From the NCBI GenBank assembly GCA_038040485.1, contig JBBPIE010000001.1:372001-436000 (forward strand): a DNA stretch of 64,000 bases. Reading direction: 5' to 3'. Each line of letters opens with the position of its first letter. The stretch's first letter is position 1. A model generated the notes under the pieces. The model saw only the letters and a program-made list of their open reading frames with translations, ran no database searches and was not told where the DNA came from. The DNA is from Onstottus_B arcticum (GTDB lineage: Bacteria > Acidobacteriota > Blastocatellia > UBA7656). Both the position numbers and the translations under genes were made by a program. Positions 21,446-30,362 of this stretch are shown piece by piece.

Positions 21446-21540
21446 TTGATTTGGCGCCGAGGGTCACGAACGTTGCGGTGTTGTTCGTGACCCTCGCGCA
21501 CGTACGATAACCCCTCCGCCCAGCTGGCCCACCTCCAAAG

Positions 21541-22578
21541 ATGGCTTCAGTAGCGACAATCGAGCCTCCAAAAACCTCCCATCTGGTGGAAGCACCTCCT
21601 TTTTCATTGATCGAACCGAAGGGCCTGGCAGCCCGACTCGCCGAAGAGTTGATGCGCGCTGCAAGCGAGTTCGCGAGTGATCCCTCGGGTTTCCTCCGCA
21701 GCCTGGGGCCCGCGGACGCCAAAGACGCCAAGCGCCGCCGGCTGATCTACAGCGGGCTGGCGTTTGCGCTCGTCGCACACGTCGTGTTCGTGGCGATCGC
21801 CGCCATCGCAGGCTGGCATCGAATCATGGAGCCGCCCAACGAAGCCCGACCCCAAATCACAATGCTGAACCCGAAGCTGCTCGTCGAGCCGGACACCCCA
21901 TCGGAAAAACCGCTCGGGAAGAAAGACGGAGGTGGCGGCGGAGGCGGTCAGGAGAACCCGCTGCCGGCATCGAAGGGCCACTTGCCCCAGTCTATTCCTC
22001 AGTCGGCAGTGGTGGACATGAGGCCTTCTGAGATCCCGGAACCGACGCTTGCAGTGGCGCCAACTATCCAGGGTCTTGAAGGCCCGCCTCCTCCTCCCGG
22101 TCAGATCGGGGACCAGAACGGTAAGACCGCGGACCCCTCTGGAGGCCCAGGCTCGGGAGGAGGAATCGGTAACAACAAAGGACCAGGAGTAGGGAACGGG
22201 AGCGGTCCCGGCGGGGGTCCAGGCGGTAAGGGCGGAAGAGGTGGCGGTAAGCCTGGCTCTCCTGACGGAAGCGGGATTGCCGAGGTAAACTTTTCGGACT
22301 TGGCTTCAGTCCAGAACTACACGCCATTCAAATGGTTGCGCCGGCCTAATCCAGTCGTCACTCCGGAAGCTCAAGAGAGCAAGGTCAGCGGCTACGTGCT
22401 ATTGCGGGCGACCTTTTATGCAGACGGGACGATCAGCGATATCGAGGTTGTGACGCCGGTCGAGTACATGACCGAATCTGCCATCGACTCGCTGACGCGA
22501 TCAAAGTTTCAGCCCGCTACCGTGAACGGAAGGCCAGTCACTGTTCGAAGAGTCCTGGTCCAGGTAAAAATTCACTAA
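21541..22578 (+). CDS. TonB-family energy-transducing protein (copy 2)
   Basis: A 345-residue paralogue of the preceding gene, 95 bases downstream. Order: cytoplasmic N-terminus to about residue 75, membrane helix (LIYSGLAFALVAHVVFVAIAAI), Gly/Pro-rich spacer with GGGGGGQENPLPASKGHLP, and a C-terminal TonB-like domain (about 260-345: SGYVLLRATFYADGTISDIEV). The shared N-terminal pattern (ASPREYVAS versus SDPSGFLRS) shows that both arose by duplication. Probable role: coupling of an outer-membrane process to the inner membrane, partner unknown. The two genes are probably one operon. Confidence 0.85.
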   Translation: MASVATIEPPKTSHLVEAPPFSLIEPKGLAARLAEELMRAASEFASDPSGFLRSLGPADAKDAKRRRLIYSGLAFALVAHVVFVAIAAIAGWHRIMEPPNEARPQITMLNPKLLVEPDTPSEKPLGKKDGGGGGGGQENPLPASKGHLPQSIPQSAVVDMRPSEIPEPTLAVAPTIQGLEGPPPPPGQIGDQNGKTADPSGGPGSGGGIGNNKGPGVGNGSGPGGGPGGKGGRGGGKPGSPDGSGIAEVNFSDLASVQNYTPFKWLRRPNPVVTPEAQESKVSGYVLLRATFYADGTISDIEVVTPVEYMTESAIDSLTRSKFQPATVNGRPVTVRRVLVQVKIH

Positions 22579-22630
22579 TACAATGCGGGGCGGCCGTCGA
22601 AGCGTCGGAGCCGCATGGAAGTCCTGACTC

Positions 22631-22993
22631 TCACTGTTCAAACAGCGCACGCGCTTCGGGCAACGCCTCCTGAAGGCGATGGACCGCGAGCGCGATGTTT
22701 GCTTGAGGACTCATCTCGATCAAAAGGTAATAGCCTGGGCTCACCTCCTGAACCACAAAGCTCGCTCCGTCATAACTGATCGCAAGATGACCAGTCTCCC
22801 CCAGATTCAGCCGCGCGGCCGCGGTGCGGAATGACTGAAGCACGTTCACAAGGTACGCGCATCGGAGCCGCAGCCGTTCGGCGCCGGTCGGGGAATACCA
22901 CTGCACGGCTTCCCCGTCGGCTTCGAGGATGAGTGCACCAGTCGCGCCATCAACACTCGAAACGAGTTGCATAAGCAGGTTCGTGAACGGCAA
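22631..22993 (-). CDS. Roadblock/LC7-domain protein
   Basis: A 120-residue protein matching the roadblock/LC7 fold: N-terminal helix (MPFTNLLMQLVSSVDG), two central strands (GALILEADGEAVQWY) and C-terminal helix (ALAVHRLQEALPEARALFE). In bacteria these proteins form dimers that often act as regulators of small Ras-like GTPases (MglA/MglB type). No GTPase gene is adjacent. It converges with the TonB gene pair. Confidence 0.8.
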   Translation of the reverse strand: MPFTNLLMQLVSSVDGATGALILEADGEAVQWYSPTGAERLRLRCAYLVNVLQSFRTAAARLNLGETGHLAISYDGASFVVQEVSPGYYLLIEMSPQANIALAVHRLQEALPEARALFEQ

Positions 22994-23170
22994 TGGGATC
23001 TCCGGCTATTGTCATGCGCTCGATCTTCAGGCGCGATTATAGGTGACGATGCGCCGCGGCGCCACAACGACGCGATATCCACAACCGTCTGAGAGATCAC
23101 TATTTTTCCGACTTTCCAAGGGCCTGTTCAGTCTATACTTGCGGGCGATGGGGGTTGATCTCTTGTATAG

Positions 23171-23749
23171 GTGGCGCGGAGCGACTTGGAGCTAAGCGAT
23201 ACGCAAATCATCGAGCGCACGCTTGACGGCGAGCCCGAGGCGTTCAGCCTGCTGGTGCGCCGTTGGGAAAGGCAAATCTATTGCCTCACCCTTCGCATGC
23301 TTGGGCGCGACGAAGAAGCGAAGGACGCGACTCAAGAGACGTTCCTTTCGGCATATAGAAACCTGTCGAAGTTCCGCGGCGAGGCGAAGTTCTCCTCTTG
23401 GATTTACCGAATCGCTCTGAACGTCTGCAACACGAAGTTGAGGAGCAGGCCCAAGGGAATGATCTCGCTCGACGAGCAGCGAGAAACTTCCGGGTTTGAG
23501 CTTGCGGCCGACATCAATGATCTCAGCGACGGCATACAGCAGGAACAGATAGCAGGGCACGTCAGGCGCGCACTCAACGGGCTGCCTTCCGAGATGCGGC
23601 AGGTCATCATTATGAAGGAGTATGACGGACTGAAGTTTTCCGAGATCGCCGGGATACTCGGCATACCGATCTCCACGGTCAAGACGAGGATGTATACCGG
23701 TCTCAACGAGCTGAGAAAGAGGCTCGAACATCTGCGCGAGGCCGTATGA
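23171..23749 (+). CDS. ECF RNA polymerase sigma factor (RpoE-like)
   Basis: A 192-residue group IV sigma factor. Region 2 spans about 25-90 (LTLRMLGRDEEAKDATQETFLSAYRNL, cited as DATQETF) and region 4 about 130-185 (MRQVIIMKEYDGLKFSEIAGILGIPISTVKTRMYTGL, cited as YDGLKFSEIAGILG). The start is GTG 23171. The anti-sigma gene follows after about 50 bases, so the factor is likely held inactive at the membrane and released by an envelope signal. Confidence 0.93.
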   Translation: MARSDLELSDTQIIERTLDGEPEAFSLLVRRWERQIYCLTLRMLGRDEEAKDATQETFLSAYRNLSKFRGEAKFSSWIYRIALNVCNTKLRSRPKGMISLDEQRETSGFELAADINDLSDGIQQEQIAGHVRRALNGLPSEMRQVIIMKEYDGLKFSEIAGILGIPISTVKTRMYTGLNELRKRLEHLREAV

Positions 23750-23801
23750 CCGGACAAACGCGCGCGGATTCCAAGTGGGAAACAGAAACGATGGTGATGA
23801 T

Positions 23802-24527
23802 ATGAGCAACACAAACAAGAACTGCGATATGCACGAGGCGCTTGTCTCGTACCTCTACAATGAAGCCACCCCGGAAGAAGGACGACGCGTCGAGGCTCAC
23901 CTCACGGAATGCTCGGGCTGCAAACATGAGCTTGCAGCGTTTGACCACGTGCGCGGGCTGCTTCAGCAATGGCAAATAGACGAAATGCCCGTCGTGCGCG
24001 TCGTAACGGAGCCGCGCAGGTCTGCGCTCTCGGTCCTGAAAGAGCTGTTCACGCTGACTCCCATTTGGGCAAAAGCGCTGGGCGCCGTAGCCATGGCGAT
24101 GCTCGTGCTGGCGGTGATGGGGACTGAGGTGAGCATCGGCAGCGGCGGATTCTCAGCGCGTGTTGACTTGCTGCATCGCGGACGCGGAGCGCAACCCGCG
24201 GTCTCACAGATTGACCCAAACACCGCCGGCTCGGCGAGTCTCGAGCAGATTCGCGCGCTCGTCAACTCAATGATCATCGACAGCGAACGCCAGCAAAGAG
24301 ATGACTTAAAGGCGCAGTTGGTCGGGCTCGAGTCGCAACTTTCGAGTATGCGGTCGGCCGATCTTGTAAAGCTGTCTCAGCGGATCCAGGATCACCAGGC
24401 GAGGCTGAAGACGATCGAACGAGATATCGATCGCCGCGAAGGCCTGGACCTGACCGACATACTGTTCAGCGAGGTTACTAACAAACCCGCCCGCGCGAGC
24501 ATCGCGGCGCAAGGCGGCGGCGATTAG
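23802..24527 (+). CDS. Zinc-finger anti-sigma factor, membrane-anchored
   Basis: About 241 residues from ATG 23802. The N-terminal anti-sigma zinc finger has His-x3-Cys-x2-Cys (HLTECSGC, about 35-42 from this start). One membrane helix follows near 80-105 (ALGAVAMAMLVLAVMG), then a periplasmic helical domain with a coiled-coil stretch (QQRDDLKAQLVGLESQL). It should bind the ECF factor encoded just upstream on the cytoplasmic side and read an envelope signal on the other. Confidence 0.88.
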   Translation: MSNTNKNCDMHEALVSYLYNEATPEEGRRVEAHLTECSGCKHELAAFDHVRGLLQQWQIDEMPVVRVVTEPRRSALSVLKELFTLTPIWAKALGAVAMAMLVLAVMGTEVSIGSGGFSARVDLLHRGRGAQPAVSQIDPNTAGSASLEQIRALVNSMIIDSERQQRDDLKAQLVGLESQLSSMRSADLVKLSQRIQDHQARLKTIERDIDRREGLDLTDILFSEVTNKPARASIAAQGGGD

Positions 24528-24677
24528 TCCTGCGAGATACCACAGCGCCCGGTGGTGAATCGTTGAGCGAGGTCTCGAGCGGTCGGGGAGAATTCGCGAG
24601 AGGCCGGCGTGAAAACGGGAGAGTTCACGCATACCAGTTGCTCATCGTCAGCTCGAAGGCGCTGTGGTTGAATACAA

Positions 24678-24713
24678 GGGGCTGAGTGCTGATCCGGATC
24701 AGCACTCAGCCCC
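24678..24713 (+). terminator. Palindromic terminator after the sigma/anti-sigma pair
   Basis: A perfect 36-base palindrome: GGGGCTGAGTGCTGATCC against its complement with no loop bases, followed by TCTTCTCGTT. It is a strong stem at an operon end. Confidence 0.75.
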
Positions 24714-24806
24714 TCTTCTCGTTAGTCCCGTGATGCTCGCCCAACGCTTGAAAGTCCGCTACAATGCCGATTCCTAACATATCTGCTTGGAGGACTCATT
24801 CGATCG

Positions 24807-25820
24807 ATGCAAGTGCTTGAACGCATTCGCGCGCGTGCCGCGTCCGATCTCAAACACATCGTTCTCCCTGAAGGCGAAGACGAACGCACGATTCGCGCCG
24901 CTTCAATGTGCGTAGCCGAACGACTCGCGCAGATCTCGCTGATCGGCCGCGACGATATGATTCGAGACAAAGCCTCAACGTTAGGCGTGCCGCTCACCGG
25001 AGTGGCGATACTGGATCACCGGCGCTCGCCTGACCTTGATGGCTACGCGGCACGTTACCACGAAGCCCGGCGAGCAAAAGGCGTGACCGCCGACGAAGCC
25101 CGGCAGCAAATAATCGATCCGCTTTACTTTGGAAACATGATGGTCCGGGAAGGCCGCGCCGACGGCAGCGTCTCGGGCGCCACTCAAACCACTGGTCACA
25201 CTGTTAGCGCGGCGCTCAGATGTATCGGCCCGCGGCCCGGCTTTCGCCTTGTCTCGAGCTTCTTCCTTATGGTCTTGCGTGACCCGCAAGGCGGCTCCGA
25301 GAGCGCGTTGATATTCGCCGACTGCGGCGTGGTCATCAACCCGACCGCGTCGCAGCTCGCGGAGATCGCGCTCGCGTCTGCTGAATCAGCGAGAACACTC
25401 CTCGAGGTTGAGCCGCGCGTCGCGATGCTCTCGTTCTCAACCAAGGGTAGCGCAAAAGATCCGCTGGTTAACAAGATCGTGGAAGCGACGCGAACTGTTC
25501 GGGAACGCGCGCCTCAGTTGGCTGTCGATGGAGAGCTGCAAGTCGACGCGGCGCTTGTGCCAGCCGTGGCCCAGAGCAAAGCGCCTGGCAGCCCAGTCGC
25601 AGGCCGTGCGAACATCCTGATCTTCCCAAGCCTTGAAGCGGGAAACATCGGCTATAAGCTCGTAGAACGCCTTGCTGGAGCTACGGCGATTGGTCCTATC
25701 CTGCAAGGGCTGGCTCACCCCGCCAACGACCTTTCGCGCGGCTGCACGGCCGAAGACATCCGCGACGCCGTCGCGATTACCGCCGTTCAAGCGCAAGCAC
25801 CCAGCCTGCGTCCTCATTGA
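24807..25820 (+). CDS. pta: Phosphate acetyltransferase
   Basis: Interconverts acetyl-CoA plus phosphate and acetyl phosphate plus CoA. The 337-residue length matches the compact single-domain Pta/Ptb family. Visible landmarks are HIVLPEGEDERT at the start, the GRADGSVSGATQTTGHT stretch (about 115-130), NPTASQLAEIA, SFSTKGSA (about 212-219) and the end segment GPILQGLAHPANDLSRGCTAEDI (cited as GLAHPANDLSRG). Butyryl-specific enzymes look similar, but these motifs favour Pta. No ackA gene is adjacent. The stop lies about 20 bases before the groESL promoter. Confidence 0.93.
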   Translation: MQVLERIRARAASDLKHIVLPEGEDERTIRAASMCVAERLAQISLIGRDDMIRDKASTLGVPLTGVAILDHRRSPDLDGYAARYHEARRAKGVTADEARQQIIDPLYFGNMMVREGRADGSVSGATQTTGHTVSAALRCIGPRPGFRLVSSFFLMVLRDPQGGSESALIFADCGVVINPTASQLAEIALASAESARTLLEVEPRVAMLSFSTKGSAKDPLVNKIVEATRTVRERAPQLAVDGELQVDAALVPAVAQSKAPGSPVAGRANILIFPSLEAGNIGYKLVERLAGATAIGPILQGLAHPANDLSRGCTAEDIRDAVAITAVQAQAPSLRPH

Positions 25821-25840
25821 CCTCGATCCCTCGGATCAGT

Positions 25841-25869
25841 TTGACAACCCGCCAGTAACAACATAGAAT
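25841..25869 (+). promoter_or_regulatory. Sigma-70 promoter of groESL
   Basis: TTGACA at 25841-25846 and TAGAAT at 25864-25869, separated by 17 bases. The -35 is consensus and the -10 differs at one position. It lies directly before the CIRCE element and about 95 bases upstream of groES. Confidence 0.88.
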
Positions 25870-25895
25870 TAGCAGTCTCGAACAGAGAGTGCTAA
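25869..25895 (+). promoter_or_regulatory. CIRCE operator (HrcA binding site)
   Basis: TTAGCAGTC, nine bases, GAGTGCTAA. This differs from the CIRCE consensus TTAGCACTC-N9-GAGTGCTAA at one base of the left arm. It overlaps the end of the -10 box and the transcription start region, the usual place for HrcA repression of chaperonin genes. Confidence 0.93.
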
Positions 25896-25961
25896 CGCGC
25901 CCAACGAGACCCATCTGTAGCGCGGGGGCGTCAATTCATCGGAAAGGAGAGAAGAACCATT

Positions 25962-26282
25962 ATGACAAGCATAAAGCCGCTTCAGGATCGCATCATCATC
26001 AAGCGGATCGAAGAGGGGGAACAGATTAGAGGCGGCATCATCATCCCCGACTCCGCCAAGGAGAAGCCTCAAGAGGGCGAAGTCATCGCAGTCGGCGCGG
26101 GCAAAAAGCTCGACAGCGGTGAACGAGTAACAATGGACGTCAAGGAGGGAGACCGGGTGTTATTCGGCAAGTATGCCGGCACCGAAGTCAAGCTCGACGA
26201 CGAAGACTACTTGATCATGCGCGAGGACGACATTCTCGGAGTGATTGAGCGGGCGGCTAAGGCCAAGGGTAAAGGCAAGTAA
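25962..26282 (+). CDS. groES: Co-chaperonin GroES
   Basis: A 106-residue protein, slightly longer than the usual 95-100, with a Lys/Gly tail (AKAKGKGK). It has the family features PLQDRIIIKR, GGIIIPDSAKEKPQEGEV (mobile loop, cited as GGIIIPD) and LFGKYAGTEVKLDDEDYLIM (cited as KYAGTEVK). It forms the seven-part lid of the GroEL folding chamber. It is cotranscribed with groEL 24 bases downstream and preceded by AAAGGAGAG. HrcA/CIRCE control is visible upstream. Confidence 0.98.
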   Translation: MTSIKPLQDRIIIKRIEEGEQIRGGIIIPDSAKEKPQEGEVIAVGAGKKLDSGERVTMDVKEGDRVLFGKYAGTEVKLDDEDYLIMREDDILGVIERAAKAKGKGK

Positions 26283-26306
26283 TTTTCACAATCAGGAGAA
26301 GAAAAC

Positions 26307-27938
26307 ATGGCTAAACACATAGCATATGGCGAAGAGTCCCGCCGCGCGCTTCTGTCAGGGATTAATCGTCTGGCAGACGCAGTGAAGGTGACACTCGGCC
26401 CCAAGGGTCGAAACGTAGTCATCGAGAAGAAGTTCGGATCTCCGACAATCACCAAGGATGGTGTCACGGTCGCCAAGGAGATCGAGTTGGAAGACAAGTT
26501 GGAGAACACCGGAGCGCAGATGGTGCGCGAGGTTGCGTCGAAGACTTCTGACATCGCAGGCGACGGAACCACGACCGCTACCGTTCTTGCCCAGGCAATC
26601 TTTCGCGAGGGCATGAAGACCGTGGCTGCCGGAGCGAACCCGATGGCTTTGAAGCGCGGCATCGACAAGGCTGTCGAGAAAGCCGTCGAAGAGATTCAGC
26701 GTCTGTCCAAGAAGGTCAAGGACAACGAAGCGATTGCCCAGGTCGGAACCATCTCTGCCAACGGCGACGCGACCATCGGCAAGCTGATTGCCGAAGCGAT
26801 GGACAAGGTAGGACAGGACGGCGTGATCACGGTCGAGGAGTCAAAGACGCTGGACACGGCTCTCGAAGTTGTCGAAGGCATGCAGTTCGACCGCGGCTAT
26901 CTGTCGCCTTATTTCGTCACCGACCCAGAGCGAATGGAAGCTATTCTCGAAGATGCGGTTATCCTCATTCACGAGAAGAAGATTTCCTCGATGAAGGATT
27001 TGCTGCCGCTCCTCGAGCAGGTCGCGCGCGGCGGCAAACCGTTGTTGATCATCGCCGAGGATGTGGAAGGCGAAGCGCTTGCCACTCTCGTTGTTAACCG
27101 GTTGCGCGGCACCTTGCAGGTTTGCGCGGTGAAGGCGCCCGGATTTGGGGACCGCCGCAAGGCAATGCTGCAGGACATCGCGATCCTGACCGGCGGTAAG
27201 GCGATAACCGAAGACCTCGGCATCAAGCTCGAGAGCATTCAGCTCGCGGACCTGGGCCGAGCCAAGAAGGTCGTTGTCGACAAAGACAACACGACTATTG
27301 TCGAAGGCGGCGGAAAGTCTTCCGAGATCGAAGGCCGAGTCAAACAGATTCGCGTTCAAATCGAAGATACGACTTCCGACTACGATCGCGAGAAGCTGCA
27401 AGAACGGCTTGCGAAGCTCGTCGGCGGCGTCGCAGTCATTAAGGTTGGCGCTGCTACCGAGACCGAGTTGAAGGAGAAAAAGGCTCGCGTCGAGGACGCC
27501 ATGCACGCCACCAAAGCGGCCGTTGAAGAAGGGATCGTTCCCGGCGGCGGCGTTGCTTTCATTCGAGCGCAGAAGGCCCTCGAAGGCTTGAAGCTGGAGA
27601 ATGAGGACGAGAACATCGGAGTCGGCATCGTCAAGCGCGCGCTCGAAGAGCCGCTTCGTCAGATCGTTGGGAACGCCGGCCACGAAGGCGCAGTCGTCGT
27701 CGATAAGGTTCGAAGCAACAAGTCGGCCAACTACGGATTCAACGCTGAGACCGAGGAGTACGGCGACATGATCGCGATGGGTGTGGTCGATCCCACGAAG
27801 GTCACGCGCTACGCCTTGCAGAACGCTGCTTCGATTGCCGGGCTGTTGCTTACTACAGAAGCCTTGATATCGGAGCTTCCGGAGCAAGAGAAGGAAGCCC
27901 CGCAGATGCCAGGCGGCGGTGGAATGGGCGGATTTTAG
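26307..27938 (+). CDS. groEL: Chaperonin GroEL
   Basis: A 543-residue 60-kDa chaperonin with ATP-dependent folding activity in the cytoplasm. Landmarks: KVTLGPKGRNVVIEK and the nucleotide loop GDGTTTATVLA (about 86-96), the apical domain with GKPLLIIAEDVEGEAL, and the C-terminal GGMGGF tail. A ribosome site (AGGAGAAG) precedes ATG 26307. A strong terminator follows. Confidence 0.99.
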   Translation: MAKHIAYGEESRRALLSGINRLADAVKVTLGPKGRNVVIEKKFGSPTITKDGVTVAKEIELEDKLENTGAQMVREVASKTSDIAGDGTTTATVLAQAIFREGMKTVAAGANPMALKRGIDKAVEKAVEEIQRLSKKVKDNEAIAQVGTISANGDATIGKLIAEAMDKVGQDGVITVEESKTLDTALEVVEGMQFDRGYLSPYFVTDPERMEAILEDAVILIHEKKISSMKDLLPLLEQVARGGKPLLIIAEDVEGEALATLVVNRLRGTLQVCAVKAPGFGDRRKAMLQDIAILTGGKAITEDLGIKLESIQLADLGRAKKVVVDKDNTTIVEGGGKSSEIEGRVKQIRVQIEDTTSDYDREKLQERLAKLVGGVAVIKVGAATETELKEKKARVEDAMHATKAAVEEGIVPGGGVAFIRAQKALEGLKLENEDENIGVGIVKRALEEPLRQIVGNAGHEGAVVVDKVRSNKSANYGFNAETEEYGDMIAMGVVDPTKVTRYALQNAASIAGLLLTTEALISELPEQEKEAPQMPGGGGMGGF

Positions 27939-27972
27939 TCGCTTCTCACAGCGAAGAAGCAATCCGATTTGG

Positions 27973-28010
27973 AAAGGCCCTGTCTCATTGAGACAGGGCC
28001 TTTTGTTTCT
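27973..28010 (+). terminator. Rho-independent terminator of groESL
   Basis: AAAGGCCCTGTCTCA (27973-27987) pairs perfectly with TGAGACAGGGCCTTT (27989-28003) and is followed by TGTTTCTTT. Confidence 0.92.
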
Positions 28011-28042
28011 TTGACAGAGAGCCTGAAGCCGCTAAAGGAGCA

Positions 28043-28717
28043 TCAGCCGCCTAGGCGCGTGTAGCGAAGCGCGTAGCCAGGCGGATCGATCCCTTCTGGC
28101 AACCGAGGATCGGCAACCGGTTTCTCGGCTTGCAGATGAAGCGGGAGTTCCCCCGCCCACACTCGCAGCGCATAGTCGGGCTCGTCATCAATAGGCGGAC
28201 CGGTGCGCACTTTCGCAGATGCCTCGGCGAGAGGCAGTTTCAATACAAGGGTGGCTTTCAGCTCGCCATCGTCAGGCTGGCGAACTTCATCCCATCGCCC
28301 GGGAATCACTTGCTCCGAGAAGGCGCGAAGTGCCTTGAGCTTCTCTTCGTCCTCCGTCACAACCGAAGCCACTCCGAACACAACCACCGAACGGTAGTTC
28401 ATCGAGTGATGAAACGCCGACCGCGCAAGCACCAGGCCGTCGAGAAGCGTGACCGTCACGCAAACTTGAACGCCCAGTTCCAGCGCGCGCAGCATCCGGC
28501 TCGCAGCCGATCCATGAATGTACAGCACGTCCCCATCGCGGCCGTAACCGGTCGGGATCACGTACGGGCTTCCGTCGACCGCAAAACCGACGTGGCACAC
28601 GAAGCCTTCGTCGAGGATGGCGTAGACGGTTTCGCGGTCGTATGCCGCTCGCTTTGGCAGCCGCTTCAGCGTTGTGCGCCCGGTCGGGACGAATGGTGAA
28701 TCGATAGTCTCGCTCAT
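28043..28717 (-). CDS. FMN-binding split-barrel protein, pyridoxamine 5'-phosphate oxidase family
   Basis: A 224-residue protein of the NimA-like branch of the PNPOx/split-barrel family. It has KRAAYDRETVYAILDEG near the N-terminus, then VCHVGFAVDGSPYVIPTGYGRDGDVLYIHGSAASRML (cited as PYVIPTGYGRDGDVLYIHG), the flavin and core strands, and RSAFHHSMNYRSVVVFG. The C-terminal 70 residues contain VWAGELPLHL and a Tyr/Arg tail. Many such proteins are flavin or heme-linked reductases; the substrate is unknown and a nitroimidazole-resistance role should not be assumed. It is monocistronic and converges on groEL. Confidence 0.85.
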   Translation of the reverse strand: MSETIDSPFVPTGRTTLKRLPKRAAYDRETVYAILDEGFVCHVGFAVDGSPYVIPTGYGRDGDVLYIHGSAASRMLRALELGVQVCVTVTLLDGLVLARSAFHHSMNYRSVVVFGVASVVTEDEEKLKALRAFSEQVIPGRWDEVRQPDDGELKATLVLKLPLAEASAKVRTGPPIDDEPDYALRVWAGELPLHLQAEKPVADPRLPEGIDPPGYALRYTRLGG

Positions 28718-28940
28718 ATCGGACTCAGGTTAGCAAGGCGTCCGCCGGTTTCACAAGCAACCACGATTCTCTCGCCGCGATTCTGAGATCGCCAGGAGAG
28801 TGGCTCTGATGGTCGTGCAGCGATGACCTCGTCTCAGCGGTGAAACAGGTTCAATGATGCTAGAATCTGCCGGGGAAGGGCGTGCACGCGGCGGCACTTT
28901 TTGCATCAAATCCTCTCGCGGGATCGTTCTCGAAATAGCG

Positions 28941-30323
28941 ATGGAACTAAAGGTAGGTCATGTTTGCGACCGGGGACTGAACCCAAAGCGACCAGTCAAT
29001 CAAGATCGCTTTCTATCGGTTCCAGAGCGAGGCTTGTTCGCCGTCTTCGACGGCGTCGGCGGCCAGCGCGCGGGCGAGGTGGCGAGCCAAACTGCCGCCG
29101 AGACTATCGACGAAGCGCTCGCCAATTCTTCCGCGGGCTCCTCGATCGAGATCGTCAGCCGCGCTATTCAGTTCGCCAACCGAGACATCTTTGAGATGGC
29201 CGAAACCGAAGCGGCCTACAAGACAATGGCGACTACCGTGGCGCTGGTTTACATCAACGGCGCCCACGCAACCATCGCACACGTCGGCGACAGCCGCGTT
29301 TACCGGCTCGAAGAGGGCCGCTTCTATCGCGAGACGATTGACCATACCGACTTCAACGATGCGATGAAAGCCGGCTTAGCCCTCAGAGTCCCAACCTCGG
29401 AGCACGGCCGCAGCAACGTTATCAACCGCGCGCTGGGCGTCGATCGCGAAGTCGAAGTCGACGTCAAACGAGTCGATCTCCGCGAAGGAGCGCGCTTCCT
29501 GTTGTGCAGCGACGGAATCTACCGGCATCTCTCCGACGAAGAAATAGCTCGAGTGCTTGCCGAAAACAAAAATCCACAACTGGCGGCCGACGAGTTGAAA
29601 CGCATCGTGCACGAGCGGGGCGCCGATGACAATCTCACCGCAGTGGTAGTCCAAGCCGGCCGTGCGCGGACGAGTAATGTGCTTGCGGTCGAAGACGCAA
29701 CGCCCGAGCCGCGTAAGAAGGAATTGCGCGGGTCGCCGGCGGCCGCTGGCGTGGCTCACTCTATATCGGACCGACGCATTCGAGTTGAGTTCGGCGAGCC
29801 TCGCGCACAAGGAGATCTGGCCCGCCGAGAAGTGAACGCACTTGCCGAGCCAGCCGCATTCTCTGACGAAACGCGAGAAGGCGTGTCCGCATCGCGGTGG
29901 CTCATGTACACGATGATCGCGCTTGTGCTCTTGTCGGCAAGCTTCTATGCCGGATTGCGAGCGTCGGAATGGCGCAACGCGCCTGCGCGCGACGCAAGTG
30001 GCGTGGGCAACACGGACGAACTCGCGTTTGGCCGCGACGCCTTCGAGCGAGGCGACTATCCGGCGGCGCTCAACGAGTTCGAATCGCTGGTGAAACGCGA
30101 TCCGCAAAACGCGACTGCCCTGTATTGGCTTGGACGCGCGCGGCTGGAACAGCGAGATTATGCCGGAGCGGCGAAGGACTTTGAAGAAGCGATAAGCCGC
30201 GAGCCCCACCTGTTCGACGCCTACGTTCAGGCGGCGGCCTCCTATCAGGCGTTGGGCGAAAAGGCGAAAGCCTTGGAGATGCTAGCTCGTTTTGCCGATG
30301 AGCGCCGCAGGGTTGATCGATGA
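28941..30323 (+). CDS. PP2C-type Ser/Thr phosphatase with membrane helix and TPR domain
   Basis: About 460 residues from ATG 28941. The N-terminal 240 residues form a PPM/PP2C phosphatase with the metal-binding NQDRF and VFDGVGG motifs, TIAHVGDSRVYRL and FLLCSDGI, and GADDNLTAVVV near the end. A linker leads to one membrane helix (about 320-342) and then at least two TPR repeats (NATALYWLGRARLEQRDY). The catalytic domain is thus cytoplasmic and the TPRs are outside the inner membrane. A Ser/Thr kinase and an FHA protein follow in the same direction, so this enzyme most likely reverses the kinase's phosphorylations. Confidence 0.92.
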   Translation: MELKVGHVCDRGLNPKRPVNQDRFLSVPERGLFAVFDGVGGQRAGEVASQTAAETIDEALANSSAGSSIEIVSRAIQFANRDIFEMAETEAAYKTMATTVALVYINGAHATIAHVGDSRVYRLEEGRFYRETIDHTDFNDAMKAGLALRVPTSEHGRSNVINRALGVDREVEVDVKRVDLREGARFLLCSDGIYRHLSDEEIARVLAENKNPQLAADELKRIVHERGADDNLTAVVVQAGRARTSNVLAVEDATPEPRKKELRGSPAAAGVAHSISDRRIRVEFGEPRAQGDLARREVNALAEPAAFSDETREGVSASRWLMYTMIALVLLSASFYAGLRASEWRNAPARDASGVGNTDELAFGRDAFERGDYPAALNEFESLVKRDPQNATALYWLGRARLEQRDYAGAAKDFEEAISREPHLFDAYVQAAASYQALGEKAKALEMLARFADERRRVDR

Positions 30324-30362
30324 ATCGCGCGTAAGAATTAAAAAGAACCGTACGGAGCGCCC

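Noticed and set aside
26841..27962. 373-codon minus-strand frame
   Set aside because: Antisense shadow of groEL.
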